DNA of 64,000 nt. Origin: Weizmannia acidilactici. GTDB lineage: Bacteria > Bacillota > Bacilli > Bacillales > Bacillaceae_C. Each line of letters starts with the position of its first letter. The first letter of the stretch is position 1. Location: NCBI RefSeq assembly GCF_008974185.1, contig NZ_BKZP01000015.1, positions 1-64,000 on the forward strand, in the 5' to 3' direction. The translations under genes were made by a program, and so were the position numbers. Shown one piece after another: positions 38,541 through 49,831 of the stretch. The notes under the pieces were generated by a model, which had not been told where the DNA came from, made no database searches, and saw only the letters and a program-made list of their open reading frames with translations.

Positions 38541-39998
38541 TTAAACAGACGGTAGCTGGGCGGCAGCGGTTTTTTGCGCAAGATACAATTCAATTTCTTT
38601 TGCTGCTTTTTTTCCTTCCTGCATTGCCCAGACGATGAGGCTTGCGCCGCGTTTCGCATCCCCTGCGGCAAAGACGCCTTCACGGTTCGTTTGAAAGCTT
38701 CCCGGGCGTGTTTGAATGCGCCCGTTTTGGAGTTCTGCGCCCGCCGCTTTGGTAGGATCAACACCCTCAAATCCGATTGCGATCAGGACAAGATCCGCTT
38801 TCCAAAGTTGCTTCTCCGCAACAGGCTCATCTGTGAAAGGAACGGTGAGGAGACCGGTGACTTCATCGTCTTCATTGCCGAGAAATTCTGTTGTTTGGAT
38901 ATAATATTTCCGCGGGTCTTCCCCGAACGCTTTAAACGTTTCTTCGTAAGCATAATCCAACGTAAACAGGGATGGGTTAACAGGCCACGGCTCATGTTCC
39001 GGGCGTTCTTTCGGTAGTTCGCCGTGTTTGCCAAATTGTACAACACTTTTACAGCCCTGGCGGATGGCTGTTGCCACGCAGTCCGCACCGGTGTCCCCGC
39101 CGCCGATCACAATCACTTTTTTGCCTTTCGCTGTAATGCGGGGTTCACCGTTGCCGCCGTTATCCAGCAGGTGTTTTGTGCTTGTTTTCAAATATTCCAT
39201 CGCCGGATATATACCTTTCAACCCGCGTCCCGGAATGTCTATTTCACGCTGCTTTTCCGCGCCGATGCAGAGCAGGACAGCGTCATATGTTTCCTGAAGC
39301 TCTTCCAAGGTAATATCTTTTCCGATTTCCGTATTGGCTATAAATTCGATGCCTTCAGCCTGAAGTAGGTCAATTCTGCGCTGAACATACTGCTTTTCGA
39401 TTTTCATGTTCGGAATTCCGTACATTAACAGCCCGCCAAAGCGATCTTCTTTTTCAAAAACTGTCACATCATAGCCGGCTTGGTTCAAATCATCGGCTGC
39501 CGCCATACCGGCAGGTCCGCTTCCGACAACAGCCACTTTTAAGCCATTCCGTTTCAGCGGGATTCTCGGCTTTACCCAACCTTCTTTATAGGCGCGGTCA
39601 ATGATCGCTTTTTCAATGCTTTTAATGGTGACCGGCTCACTGACCAGCCCGGCTGTGCATGACCCTTCGCACGGGGCGGGGCAGGCGCGGGAAGTAAATT
39701 CAGGGAAATTATTAGTCAAAAGCAGGCGGTAGTATGCTTCTTCCCATTTTCCCTGAGCGGCAAGCGTGTTCCATTCCGGAATTAAATTGTAAAGAGGGCA
39801 GCCGCTCGTTTGCCGGCCGATTAATTCCCCCATCTGGCAAAACGGGGTGCCGCATTCCATACAGCGGGATGCCTGGATTTTCAGTTTCTCTTCCGGAAAA
39901 GGTTTTTGGTACTCTTTCCATGTTGCGATCCGTTCGAGTGCATCGATTTCTTTCGGCTTTTCACGTTTTTGGTCAATAAAGTCTGTCGTTCCGCGCAT
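38541..39998 (-). CDS. gltD: Glutamate synthase small (beta) subunit
   Basis: A 485-residue NADPH-dependent iron-sulfur flavoprotein. N-terminal cysteines lie in CMECGTPFCQ, GCPLYN and CPAPCEGSCTAG. The FAD motif is VVGSGPAGMAAADDL (about 153-167), the NADPH motif is VIGGGDTGADCVATA (about 292-306), and the final FAD motif is AAGDAKRGASLIVWA. It passes electrons from NADPH to the large subunit. It lies directly downstream of the large-subunit gene; B. subtilis calls this gene gltB. GGGAG precedes the start. Confidence 0.95.
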   Translation of the reverse strand: MRGTTDFIDQKREKPKEIDALERIATWKEYQKPFPEEKLKIQASRCMECGTPFCQMGELIGRQTSGCPLYNLIPEWNTLAAQGKWEEAYYRLLLTNNFPEFTSRACPAPCEGSCTAGLVSEPVTIKSIEKAIIDRAYKEGWVKPRIPLKRNGLKVAVVGSGPAGMAAADDLNQAGYDVTVFEKEDRFGGLLMYGIPNMKIEKQYVQRRIDLLQAEGIEFIANTEIGKDITLEELQETYDAVLLCIGAEKQREIDIPGRGLKGIYPAMEYLKTSTKHLLDNGGNGEPRITAKGKKVIVIGGGDTGADCVATAIRQGCKSVVQFGKHGELPKERPEHEPWPVNPSLFTLDYAYEETFKAFGEDPRKYYIQTTEFLGNEDDEVTGLLTVPFTDEPVAEKQLWKADLVLIAIGFEGVDPTKAAGAELQNGRIQTRPGSFQTNREGVFAAGDAKRGASLIVWAMQEGKKAAKEIELYLAQKTAAAQLPSV

Positions 39999-40053
39999 GT
40001 CTCACACTCCCAACAAATCCATCCGACGGCTGACGGATGAATATTGATTATCG

Positions 40054-43000
40054 TTATTTTGCTTTAGTCGGAAAAGCTGCTTCTTTTTCGATTGCCGGCA
40101 GGCTCTTCCCGGATTTTTTAAATTCAAATGCAGCCAGTTTTGCTTCGTCAAGCGGCATTTGCTGATCCTGGAAGTATTGGATCAGTTCCATCATCGCTTT
40201 ATATTCGCGAGGCACAATCTTCACAAACTGATGCAGAGACCATTCCCAATTTTTCAAAATACGTTTTGCAATCGGGCTGCCGGTATATTGGTAATGTTTC
40301 TGGATCATATGGTAAAGTTCGCGCATGTCTTCATCGGCTTCGGCGTCTTCAACGCTGACAAGTTCCTGGTTAACTTGCGATAAAGCTTCATCTTCGCCCA
40401 TAATGCCGGTGTAGATATAGGCGATTCCGCCGGACATTCCGGCAGCAAAGTTTTTGCCGATGGAACCGAGCACGACAACGCGTCCTCCTGTCATGTATTC
40501 ACAGCCGTGGTCGCCGATTCCTTCTACGACGGCATGCACACCGCTGTTGCGGACACAGAACCGCTGGCCGGCTGTTCCGCGGATGTATGCTTCACCGGAG
40601 GTGGCACCGAAGAAAGCGGTATTCCCTATAATGGCCTGTTCTTCATTATGCAGCCATCCGTTTCCTGGTTTAACAATGATTTTTCCGCCGGATAACCCTT
40701 TGCCGACATAATCGTTTGCGTCGCCTTCAAGATATAAGGTGAGGCCTTTTGGAATAAACGCTCCAAAGCTTTGGCCGGCGGAACCGTTCAGGTTAATTTG
40801 GATAAAATCTTCCGGCAGCCCGCGGTCACCGTATTCTTTTGTAATGATATGGCCCAAAGTGGTGCCAATTGCCCGGTCTGTATTGCGTACAGGCAGGGTA
40901 ATGGCTGCCTTTTGCTTGTTCCGTACGGATATGGAAAGATGTTGCAATTCACGGCTGTCAAAACGTTCTTCCATTTTATGGTTTTGGGTGGTTTTTCCTT
41001 GTACGGAAAGCGGTGTTTCGTTTGCTTTAAACAATAGTTTATCGAAATTGAGCTGTTTTGCTTTCCAATGGTTTTTCACTTCGTCTTTCATTTTTAACAG
41101 GCCCGTTTCGCCGACAAGTTCATCGAGACTGCGGTAGCCGCATTCAGCCAAAATTTCACGGACTTCTTCTGCGATAAAGCGCATATAATTGACGACATGT
41201 TCCGGTTTGCCCATAAAATTGGCACGCAGTTTCGGATTTTGCGTGGCAACCCCGACCGGGCATGTATCAAGATGGCAGGCGCGCATCATGATGCAGCCGA
41301 GCACGACAAGCGGTGCGCTGGAGAAGCCGAATTCTTCGGCACCGAGGCAGGCGGCAATGACAACATCCCTTCCGGTCATCAGCTTACCATCCGTTTCCAG
41401 CACCACGCGGTTGCGCAAGCCATTCAGCGTTAATGTTTGATGGGTTTCAGCGAGGCCGAGTTCCCAAGGCATGCCGGCATGTTTGATGCTTGTTTGCGGG
41501 CTGGCTCCGGTGCCGCCGTCATGTCCGCTGATCAAAATCGTATCGGCGAGGCCTTTTGCCACGCCTGCCGCAATCGTTCCGACACCTGCTTTTGACACGA
41601 GTTTTACGGAAATGCGGGCGCTCGGGTTTGCGCTCTTCAAATCATAAATGAGCTGTGCCAGATCCTCAATCGAATATATATCATGATGAGGAGGAGGCGA
41701 GATTAAACCGACGCCCGGCGTGGAGCCGCGCACTTCCGCGATCCATGGATATACTTTTGAGCCCGGCAGCTGTCCGCCTTCGCCCGGCTTAGCGCCCTGG
41801 GCCATTTTAATTTGGATTTCATCCGCTTCGGTCAAATAAAGACTTGTGACGCCAAATCGGCCGGAAGCAACTTGTTTGATGGCGCTCCGCCTGAAATCCC
41901 CGTTGGCATCGCGCACGTAGCGTTCTTTTTCCTCTCCACCCTCGCCGCTGTTGCTCTTTCCGCCGATGCGGTTCATAGCAATGGCGAGCGCTTCGTGGGC
42001 TTCTTTGCTCAATGCACCGTAAGACATTGCACCTGTCTTAAATCTTTTCCAAATGGATTCCACCGGTTCCACCTCATCAATTGGGATCGGTTTCCGGTTG
42101 CTTTTGATCGTTAGCAGGCTCCGGATCGTCGCGTAAGGCCCGTGGTGGTACATTTCGGAAAACCGGCGGTACAATTCTTTATTGTTCGTCCGTGCCGCCT
42201 GCTGGAGCGTGTACATCATTTGCGGGTTAAATAAATGGTACTCGCCGTCTTTCCGCCACTGCAGTTCGCTGCCCGGATCGAGCGCTTTATTGTAATGGAA
42301 AAGGATTTCCTGGGCTTTTTCATAACGTTTATAAGACTCCATGCCGATTTCTTCAAGCCCGATGCCGCCGATTTGCGATACGGTACCGGTGAAGTAGCGG
42401 TCCACAACACTTTCTGCGATGCCGAGCGCTTCGAATGTTTGCGCGCCACGATAGCTTTGCAGCGTCGTAATCCCGACTTTTGTCATGATTTTGACGACGC
42501 TTTTCTTGATAACTTTCAAGTAATTTTCGCTTGCTTTTTTAAATGGCAGGCTGATATGCCCTTCTTCGATTAAGCCTCTAATCGTTTCAAGCGCAAGATA
42601 TGGATGGATGGCATCCGCGCCGTACCCGAGCAAGGCGGCCATATGGTGCGCATCCCTGGGTTCCCCGGAATCGAGGACAAGGCTTGCTTTCGGCCTTGTG
42701 CCGCGGCGAATCATATGCTGGTGCACGGCCGACACGGCAAGCAAGGACGGGATCGGAACGGCGCTTTGGCCGACTGCACGGTCGGAAAGGATTAGGATTT
42801 CCGACCCTTCTTCAATTTTTTCGTCCACCAGCTTAAGCAACTGTTTCAGTGCCTGTTCAAGGCTTGTATCAGGCGAATGGTAAGCAGGGAGGACAGCAGC
42901 TTTCAGACCCTGGTTTTGTATGGCATGAAATTTTGCCGTGCTTAAAAACGGATGTTCCAATTGGATTTTTTTATGGGTGGTATCATCGTGCCCGTCAAGA

Positions 43001-44619
43001 GAGACTTGCGGACCTAGCCATGTGACCGTTGAAAGGACGCAGGCTTCGCGGATGGAATCGATCGGGGGATTCGTGACCTGCGAGAAACTTTGTTTGAAAT
43101 AATGGAACAAAAGCTGCGGGCGTTCCGACAGTACCGCGATCGGCGTATCAACCCCCATCGCCCCGATCGGTTCCTTCATTTCCTGCGCCATTGGCACTAT
43201 TGATTTCGTTAATTCTTCGTAAGTGTAGCCGAATAAAGTTTGCAAATAAGAAAGTTCATTTTTTTCCAGCTGGGATGCGGCCGGTATTAAATGTTTGTCT
43301 GCCGGCAGTTTGATCACGGATTCTTCGAGATGGTCCGCATATGGTTTTTCCAGGCTGATCTGCGCTTTTAATTCATCACTCGGGATCAGCATGCCTTTTT
43401 CAAGATCCACAAACAAAAGCTGTCCCGGTTTTAAATGGCGGCGTTCTTTTACATTTTCCGGTTCAACGTCAACAACGCCGACTTCAGAAGCAAAAATGAT
43501 CTTATCGTCATTTGTAATATAGTAACGGGCAGGGCGCAATCCGTTCCGGTCAAGCACCGCCCCGATTTGTTTTCCGTTTGTAAATTCCAGCGCCATCGGG
43601 CCGTCCCATGGTTCCATGATCTGGCTGTGGTATTCATAAAATGATCTTAAATATGGCGGAAGGTCTTCGCTGCTTTCCCACGGCTCCGGCACCATCATCA
43701 TAATGGCGTGCGGAAGGGAGATGCCGTTCATCGTCAAAAATTCAAGCACATTGTCAAAGATCGCGGAGTCCGATCCGCTCGCGTTGATCACGGGTTGGAC
43801 TTTTTCCAGTGCTTCAAGATCCAGCTGATTAGCGAATAATGGGATTTTCGCGTTAAACCAGTTGACATTGCCTTTAATCGTATTGATTTCGCCGTTATGG
43901 GCGATCATCCGGTTTGGATGGGCCCTTTCCCAGCTCGGGAAAGTATTGGTGCTGAAACGGGAGTGGATCAGCGCCAACGCCGATTTGAATCGCCCATCCT
44001 GCAGGTCAACGTAAAATAAAGGAAGCTGATCTGCAGAAAGCATGCCTTTATAAACAATTGTTTGATTGGAAAAACTGGCGGCATAAAAAGAAGAACTAAA
44101 TTTGTTCTCCACCAGTTTCCGCAAAATATAGACATTTCTTTGAAAAACCGATTCTTTCGTGTTATCGTTTGAAGAAGAGACGAAAATCTGAACGATGTGC
44201 GGCCGTGATTCTTCCGCCTGCCGGCCAAGTATACCCGGATTTACAGGCACATCGCGCACACCGAGGACGGAAAGGCCGAGAGAAGAAGCCTGCGTTTTAA
44301 ATTCGACCAGTATTTCGTTTCGGGCGTGCGGATCATGTGGTAGGAAGAGCATTCCTACAGCATACTCCCCTTTTTTCGGAAGGGTGAAGGAACATACGGC
44401 TTCAAAGAACTCATGCGGAATTTGCATTGAAATGCCGGCGCCGTCGCTCGTTGTTTCATCTGCATTTTTACCGGCACGGTGATCCAGCCTTCTCAGCATT
44501 TCCAGAGCGGTTGTGATAATCTCATGAGACGCGCGGCCTTTAATATCCGCGTAAAAGCCGATGCCGCATGCATCATGCTCATATTCTGATCGGTAAAGTC
44601 CATAATGTTGATTATTCAT
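40054..44619 (-). CDS. gltB: Glutamate synthase large (alpha) subunit
   Basis: A 1521-residue enzyme that makes two glutamates from glutamine and 2-oxoglutarate. The N-terminal amidotransferase nucleophile is Cys18 (YEHDACGIGFYADIKG), implying cleavage of a 17-residue propeptide. A central domain and the FMN/[3Fe-4S] synthase domain follow (KPGEGGQLPG, ISGHDGGTGASP, and cysteines in GCIMMRACHLDTCPVG). The C-terminal beta-helix has repeated G-x-x-G motifs. B. subtilis calls this gene gltA. It is divergent from gltC, its likely activator. Confidence 0.97.
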   Translation of the reverse strand: MNNQHYGLYRSEYEHDACGIGFYADIKGRASHEIITTALEMLRRLDHRAGKNADETTSDGAGISMQIPHEFFEAVCSFTLPKKGEYAVGMLFLPHDPHARNEILVEFKTQASSLGLSVLGVRDVPVNPGILGRQAEESRPHIVQIFVSSSNDNTKESVFQRNVYILRKLVENKFSSSFYAASFSNQTIVYKGMLSADQLPLFYVDLQDGRFKSALALIHSRFSTNTFPSWERAHPNRMIAHNGEINTIKGNVNWFNAKIPLFANQLDLEALEKVQPVINASGSDSAIFDNVLEFLTMNGISLPHAIMMMVPEPWESSEDLPPYLRSFYEYHSQIMEPWDGPMALEFTNGKQIGAVLDRNGLRPARYYITNDDKIIFASEVGVVDVEPENVKERRHLKPGQLLFVDLEKGMLIPSDELKAQISLEKPYADHLEESVIKLPADKHLIPAASQLEKNELSYLQTLFGYTYEELTKSIVPMAQEMKEPIGAMGVDTPIAVLSERPQLLFHYFKQSFSQVTNPPIDSIREACVLSTVTWLGPQVSLDGHDDTTHKKIQLEHPFLSTAKFHAIQNQGLKAAVLPAYHSPDTSLEQALKQLLKLVDEKIEEGSEILILSDRAVGQSAVPIPSLLAVSAVHQHMIRRGTRPKASLVLDSGEPRDAHHMAALLGYGADAIHPYLALETIRGLIEEGHISLPFKKASENYLKVIKKSVVKIMTKVGITTLQSYRGAQTFEALGIAESVVDRYFTGTVSQIGGIGLEEIGMESYKRYEKAQEILFHYNKALDPGSELQWRKDGEYHLFNPQMMYTLQQAARTNNKELYRRFSEMYHHGPYATIRSLLTIKSNRKPIPIDEVEPVESIWKRFKTGAMSYGALSKEAHEALAIAMNRIGGKSNSGEGGEEKERYVRDANGDFRRSAIKQVASGRFGVTSLYLTEADEIQIKMAQGAKPGEGGQLPGSKVYPWIAEVRGSTPGVGLISPPPHHDIYSIEDLAQLIYDLKSANPSARISVKLVSKAGVGTIAAGVAKGLADTILISGHDGGTGASPQTSIKHAGMPWELGLAETHQTLTLNGLRNRVVLETDGKLMTGRDVVIAACLGAEEFGFSSAPLVVLGCIMMRACHLDTCPVGVATQNPKLRANFMGKPEHVVNYMRFIAEEVREILAECGYRSLDELVGETGLLKMKDEVKNHWKAKQLNFDKLLFKANETPLSVQGKTTQNHKMEERFDSRELQHLSISVRNKQKAAITLPVRNTDRAIGTTLGHIITKEYGDRGLPEDFIQINLNGSAGQSFGAFIPKGLTLYLEGDANDYVGKGLSGGKIIVKPGNGWLHNEEQAIIGNTAFFGATSGEAYIRGTAGQRFCVRNSGVHAVVEGIGDHGCEYMTGGRVVVLGSIGKNFAAGMSGGIAYIYTGIMGEDEALSQVNQELVSVEDAEADEDMRELYHMIQKHYQYTGSPIAKRILKNWEWSLHQFVKIVPREYKAMMELIQYFQDQQMPLDEAKLAAFEFKKSGKSLPAIEKEAAFPTKAK

Positions 44620-44725
44620 TGCTTCACATTCCTTCCATTAATCAGCTCGAGTCCGAAAAGTAAGATTATTTTAAATTTTACCCTCTTGTTATTCTTTCTT
44701 ACAATATATTATTAAGATGAAATTA

Positions 44726-44740
44726 ATCTCATTTTGAGAA
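44726..44740. promoter_or_regulatory. GltC-box-like operator between gltB and gltC
   Basis: ATCTCATTTTGAGAA is an inverted repeat (TCTC/GAGA, 5-bp spacer) matching the GltC binding consensus ATCTC-N5-GAGAT at all but the last base. It sits just upstream of gltC and beyond the likely gltB promoter, as for a LysR-type autorepressor and activator. Confidence 0.65.
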
Positions 44741-44754
44741 TGGTGTGATGGCGA

Positions 44755-45660
44755 ATGGAATTAAGGCAGTTAATTTACTTTATTGAAGTTGCAAAAAGGG
44801 AGCATGTGACAAGGGCGGCAGAAGACCTTCATGTCGCCCAGTCGGCGATCAGCAGGCAAATCTCTTTGCTGGAAGCGGAGCTCGGCGTCACCCTGTTTTT
44901 GCGTGAGGGAAGAAATGTCAAGCTGACGCCGATCGGCAAAGTATTCCTGGAACATGCCGAAAAAGTTGTGAATGAAATCAATAAAGCAAAGCAAAGAATG
45001 AATGAATTTTTGGATCCAGATACGGGCCATGTCCGTCTCGGCTTTTCTACCGGCCTGTCGGTGCAGCCGTTTTCGGCGCTGCTCGCGCAGTTCCGGAAAA
45101 TGCATCCGAATTTGCAGTACCAGTTCGTGCAGGGCACCCCAAACTATTTAACTCGGTTAATCGAAAACGGGGAGCTTGATTTGGCCATCTCTTCCCCTGT
45201 TCCCGATAATCATCCGGCTGTGGCCGGAGAAATTTTATATATGGAAAAGCTGATGCTACTTTTCCGCCGCGACCATTGGCTTTCGGGCCAGGAGTTGATC
45301 CGGCTCTCCCAGCTGAAATCCGAACATTTTATTACGTTCCGGTCCGGGTTTTTAATCCGGGAAATGCTCGTGTCCGCATGCCAGCAGGCCGGTTTTGAAC
45401 CTGCAATTGCTTTTGAAGGCGAGGATATGGAGACCATTAAAGGGCTCGTAGCAAGCGGAACGGGTGTTGCAATACTTCCGGAGCCTGCGCTATTATTTAA
45501 TTTGTCTAAAGAAATCGTAACGGCTGAAATCAGCGATACCCAATTTATGCGCCCGGTTGGCGTGATGGTTCCGAAAAAAAGGGAAATTGCGCCGTCTGAA
45601 AAAAAGTTATATGAATTTTTAAAATCATTTTACGACAGGCTGAACCGGTTTCAAAGATAA
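44755..45660 (+). CDS. gltC: LysR-family activator of glutamate synthase genes
   Basis: A 301-residue LysR regulator. The N-terminal winged HTH is MELRQLIYFIEVAKREHVTR with AAEDLHVAQSAISRQI (residues 1-60). The C-terminal periplasmic-binding-like effector domain is at about 90-295. Its place divergent from gltBD and the operator between them identify GltC, which activates the operon according to 2-oxoglutarate/glutamate balance. The ribosome binding site is weak. The 114-base gap to fabL contains one GC-rich inverted repeat (CCCC/GGGG near 45704-45727) without a T-run. Confidence 0.9.
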   Translation: MELRQLIYFIEVAKREHVTRAAEDLHVAQSAISRQISLLEAELGVTLFLREGRNVKLTPIGKVFLEHAEKVVNEINKAKQRMNEFLDPDTGHVRLGFSTGLSVQPFSALLAQFRKMHPNLQYQFVQGTPNYLTRLIENGELDLAISSPVPDNHPAVAGEILYMEKLMLLFRRDHWLSGQELIRLSQLKSEHFITFRSGFLIREMLVSACQQAGFEPAIAFEGEDMETIKGLVASGTGVAILPEPALLFNLSKEIVTAEISDTQFMRPVGVMVPKKREIAPSEKKLYEFLKSFYDRLNRFQR

Positions 45661-45771
45661 TTTTTTTAATAAAACTGTTCAATTGGTTGCGGATGTGCGG
45701 TGCCCCCGGAAAAAAAGCCGATTTTCGGGGAAATCAACTGCAGCCTTTGAAAATACGTAGGGAAGGTGTAA

Positions 45772-46527
<756 letters not shown>

Positions 46528-46611
46528 GTACATTTCCTTTTTTTGTAATGTTTGATTGAAAGGATAATTCGTTTCGCCTCTGGTTACATTATACTCGTGG
46601 AGGTGATAACG

Positions 46612-46836
46612 ATGGCAAAAAACTTCAACAAAGCTGCCAAAGGAAATTTCGGTTCTGAATTTGCCAGCGAAACAAATGCGCAGGAAGTAAAAAAGCAAAA
46701 TGCGCAATCTGCTTCCGGCCAAGGATCTTTCGGTTCTGAATTCGCAAGCGAAACTGACGCTCAGGAAGTAAGAAAGCAAAACCAGCAATCTGAAGCGAAA
46801 AAATCGCAAAATGCTGGACAATTCGGCCAGCAATAA
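46612..46836 (+). CDS. sspE: Gamma-type small acid-soluble spore protein
   Basis: A 74-residue protein with two copies of the GPR protease repeat (FGSEFASETNAQEVKKQN and FGSEFASETDAQEVRKQN) and a Gln/Asn-rich tail. Gamma-type SASPs store amino acids in spores. The start at 46612 has GGAGGTG 6 bases upstream; the longer in-frame extension (20 residues from 46552) is not family-like. CATTATA about 30 bases upstream resembles a sigma-G -10, but no convincing -35 is at standard spacing. Confidence 0.93.
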   Translation: MAKNFNKAAKGNFGSEFASETNAQEVKKQNAQSASGQGSFGSEFASETDAQEVRKQNQQSEAKKSQNAGQFGQQ

Positions 46837-46844
46837 CGCGATAC

Positions 46845-46876
46845 AAAGGGGCATCCGGTTCGGGTGCCCCTTTTTT
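46845..46876 (+). terminator. terminator after sspE
   Basis: AAAGGGGCA plus CC pairs with GG plus TGCCCCTTT, followed by more T's. Confidence 0.85.
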
Positions 46877-46981
46877 GCATTTGTCGCCCCGGCATTCGAC
46901 AAAAGCAGTCAAAGGAGTTTTACCCGACGTCCAGAATATGTGTTATTGAAAAGTTAAATTTGTCCTTTTGGGGGGAATCGT

Positions 46982-47236
46982 ATGATGGGAGAATTTAATC
47001 GGCTTGTGGTGCAGCAAATGGATACGATGGACAAACTGCTGTATTTGCAATCGGAAATAGAAAGATGCAGGAAAATCGAATCGGAACTGCTGAAACTTGA
47101 GGAAGAAGCTAAAGCGGACGACTTACTCGCGGAAATTAAAAGGATGAATGAAGAATTGCACGAAATCCAAAAAGTTTTTGAAACGCAGACGGCGGAATTG
47201 ATCCGCGTTTACCGGAGCTCGAAAATCTGCACTTAA
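46982..47236 (+). CDS. ygaB: YgaB-like small coiled-coil protein
   Basis: An 84-residue, highly charged helical protein. Heptad-like leucines run from DKLLYLQSEIERC to EELHEIQKVFETQ, predicting a coiled coil over most of its length. Its place between sspE and the DUF402 gene matches ygaB. Function unknown. A GGGGGG tract precedes two adjacent ATGs (46982 and 46985); either could be used. Confidence 0.75.
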   Translation: MMGEFNRLVVQQMDTMDKLLYLQSEIERCRKIESELLKLEEEAKADDLLAEIKRMNEELHEIQKVFETQTAELIRVYRSSKICT

Positions 47237-47264
47237 ACAATCCTATTCAAAATAGGGTTGTTTT
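47235..47264 (+). terminator. terminator after ygaB
   Basis: AACAATCCTATT pairs with AATAGGGTTGTT (one wobble) around CAA, followed by TTG and TTTT. Confidence 0.7.
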
Positions 47265-47439
47265 GTTTTAAAAATTTCCAATAACCGTTATAATAAATAA
47301 AAAATAACCTGTTCCGTTCCATAATATACATAAGAGCTTGCCCCGGCCGTTTCCGGAGTGGATGCTGTCGGCCATTTGTTCCAAAACCCCTGTACGGGCG
47401 GGGGTTTACATAAACAATCATGAAAGTAGGCATGAGATT

Positions 47440-47970
47440 ATGGGGATTCCGTCTGAAGGTGATAAAATACAAATACAAAGCTATAAGCATAACGGCCATA
47501 TTCACCGTATATGGGAAGAAACAACCGTTTTGAAAAGCACAAAGACATTGGTGATTGGCGCGAACGACAGGACGCTTGTGACCGAGTCGGACGGAAGGAC
47601 ATGGATAACGAGGGAACCTGCGATCTGCTACTTTCACGCGGACCATTGGTTCAATATTATTGGAATGATTCGCGCAGACGGGGTCTATTATTACTGTAAT
47701 TTGGGTTCCCCGTTTGTTTACGACAGCGAAGCGCTGAAATATATCGATTATGATTTGGATATTAAAGTATATCCGGACATGACGTTTACCCTGCTGGATG
47801 AGGATGAATATGAGTACCACCGCAAAAAAATGGGCTATCCAGATGTTATAGACCATATTTTAAAGCGGAATGTGGACATCCTCATTCACTGGATCCGTCA
47901 GCGGAAAGGCCCGTTCAGCCCGGACTTTATCGACATATGGTATGAGCGCTATTTGACCTATTTGCGTTAA
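47440..47970 (+). CDS. ygaC: DUF402 family protein YgaC
   Basis: A 176-residue protein, the same length as B. subtilis YgaC. Conserved blocks are [38 protein letters not shown] and [10 protein letters not shown] plus [10 protein letters not shown]. The acidic YDLDIKV/DEDEY cluster is the metal-binding region of DUF402 phosphatases, so nucleoside di-/triphosphatase or phosphoesterase activity is possible but inferred. The start at 47440 (MGIPSEGDK) follows family length; the ribosome binding site is weak, and the frame is open for 34 codons upstream. Confidence 0.85.
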   Translation: MGIPSEGDKIQIQSYKHNGHIHRIWEETTVLKSTKTLVIGANDRTLVTESDGRTWITREPAICYFHADHWFNIIGMIRADGVYYYCNLGSPFVYDSEALKYIDYDLDIKVYPDMTFTLLDEDEYEYHRKKMGYPDVIDHILKRNVDILIHWIRQRKGPFSPDFIDIWYERYLTYLR

Positions 47971-47978
47971 AGTAAATT

Positions 47979-48005
47979 ACCTGTTGACATCCAACAGGTT
48001 TTTTA
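47979..48005 (+). terminator. terminator between ygaC and ygaD
   Basis: A perfect 8-bp stem, ACCTGTTG with CAACAGGT, closes ACATC and runs into six T's. Confidence 0.78.
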
Positions 48006-48082
48006 TATGTATCCATTTGGAATTGATTTTTAAAAAAAGAGGAAAAAACATGGTACGTTTTGTCCGTTCGGGGGTTTGTTGC

Positions 48083-49831
48083 GTGGATAGTGTAAAAAGA
48101 TATATGAAGTTTGTAAAGCCTTACTGGATACAGATTATTGCAACCATTATTATCGGTATCATCAAGTTTGCGATTCCGCTTTTGATTCCGCTCTTGATTA
48201 AATATGTGATCGATGATATTATCGGCAGCCACAGTTTAACGGCTGAGGAGAAACTTCATAAGCTCGTCTGGATCATGGCAATGATGCTCGGCATTTTTGT
48301 CATCATCCGGCCTCCAATCGAATATTACCGGCAATATTTTGCGCAGTGGACTGCAAGCAAAATTTTGTACGATATCCGTGACCGCTTTTTTACGCATCTG
48401 CAAAAATTAAGTTTTAAATTTTATGCAAATACGCGCGGCGGGGAAGTCATTTCCCGGGTGATTAATGATGTCGAACAGACGAAGGATTTTGTCATTACAG
48501 GCCTGATGAACGTATGGCTGGATATGACAACGGTTCTTATTGCGATTGTGATGATGTTTATGATGGATGCCCGGCTGACGCTTATTTCGCTAGTTGTTTT
48601 TCCGTTTTATATTTTTTCGGTCAAATATTTTTTCGGAAATTTGCGGTTTTTAACGAGGAGACGTTCGCAGGCGCTGGCCGAGGTGCAAGGATATTTGCAT
48701 GAGCGGGTGCAGGGCATGGCCGTCATTAAAAGCTTTGCGATAGAGGATCATGAGCAAAAACAATTTGACAGACATAATCAAAATTTTCTGAAAAAAGCAC
48801 TCACCCATACAAGCTGGACTGCGAAATCGTTTGCCGTTGTCAATACGATTACCGATATTGCACCGCTGTTAATTATTTTTGTGTCAGGCTACCTCGTCAT
48901 TAAAGGCAACCTCACGGTAGGGACGCTTGCCGCTTTTATCGCCTATATCGATAATTTATACAGTCCGCTGAGGAGGCTCGTCAACTCGGGCACAACGCTT
49001 ACGCAGGCGTTTGCGTCAATGGACCGCGTGTTTGAATTGCTCGATGAAAAATACGACATCGATGACCGGCCGGATGCGGTAGAATGCCGGAATGTGCATG
49101 GCGATATCCGGTTTGAAGGTGTGGAATTCAAATATGCAGATAAGCAGGAGCCGGTGTTGAAGAATATCAATCTTCATATTAAAGCAGGGGAAACGGTTGC
49201 GCTTGTCGGCATGAGCGGCGGGGGGAAATCTTCGCTCGTGAGCCTTATTCCCCGGTTTTATGATGTCACGAAGGGTGCCATTTATTTGGACGGCCGGGAT
49301 ATCCGCGAGTTTAAAGTAAGAAGTCTCCGCGATAAGATCGGGGTGGTGCTGCAGGATAATATTTTGTTCAGCGAGTCGGTGAAGTCGAATATTTTACTCG
49401 GCAATCCGCACGCAACGGATGAGGAAGTGGTGCAGGCGGCCATTGCGGCCAAAGCCCATGACTTTATTATGAATTTGGCTGACGGGTATGATACGACTGT
49501 CGGCGAGCGGGGCGTTAAATTGTCCGGCGGGCAGAAGCAGCGGATTGCGATTGCGCGCGTGTTTTTGAAAAATCCGCCGATTCTGATCCTTGATGAGGCA
49601 ACATCTGCACTTGACCTGGAAAGCGAGCATCTCATACAGGAAGCGATCGAGAAACTGGCGCGAAACCGGACGACTTTGATTGTGGCCCACAGGCTGTCGA
49701 CCATTACCCATGCAGACCGCATTATTCTAATTGAAGACGGCGAGATCAAAGAAATGGGCACACACGAACAGCTTATGGAAAAACAAGGGCTGTACTACAA
49801 CTTATTCCAAATCCAGCAATTGGACGACTAG
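48083..49831 (+). CDS. ygaD: ABC transporter, fused membrane/ATPase exporter
   Basis: A 582-residue half-transporter of the bacterial exporter type. The N-terminal membrane domain has about six helices (residues 10-310). The ATPase has Walker [12 protein letters not shown]-loop VVLQDNIL, signature [15 protein letters not shown], Walker [13 protein letters not shown] and H-loop AHRLST. It should act as a homodimer; the substrate is unknown. I choose GTG 48083 ([10 protein letters not shown]), since GGGGG lies 8 bases upstream and the length then matches B. subtilis YgaD. ATG 48050 with GAGGA upstream is the alternative. Confidence 0.88.
   Translation: MDSVKRYMKFVKPYWIQIIATIIIGIIKFAIPLLIPLLIKYVIDDIIGSHSLTAEEKLHKLVWIMAMMLGIFVIIRPPIEYYRQYFAQWTASKILYDIRDRFFTHLQKLSFKFYANTRGGEVISRVINDVEQTKDFVITGLMNVWLDMTTVLIAIVMMFMMDARLTLISLVVFPFYIFSVKYFFGNLRFLTRRRSQALAEVQGYLHERVQGMAVIKSFAIEDHEQKQFDRHNQNFLKKALTHTSWTAKSFAVVNTITDIAPLLIIFVSGYLVIKGNLTVGTLAAFIAYIDNLYSPLRRLVNSGTTLTQAFASMDRVFELLDEKYDIDDRPDAVECRNVHGDIRFEGVEFKYADKQEPVLKNINLHIKAGETVALVGMSGGGKSSLVSLIPRFYDVTKGAIYLDGRDIREFKVRSLRDKIGVVLQDNILFSESVKSNILLGNPHATDEEVVQAAIAAKAHDFIMNLADGYDTTVGERGVKLSGGQKQRIAIARVFLKNPPILILDEATSALDLESEHLIQEAIEKLARNRTTLIVAHRLSTITHADRIILIEDGEIKEMGTHEQLMEKQGLYYNLFQIQQLDD

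Noticed and set aside
47233..47856. 207-codon frame antisense to ygaC
   Set aside because: Complete overlap with the conserved DUF402 gene and no family-like sequence.
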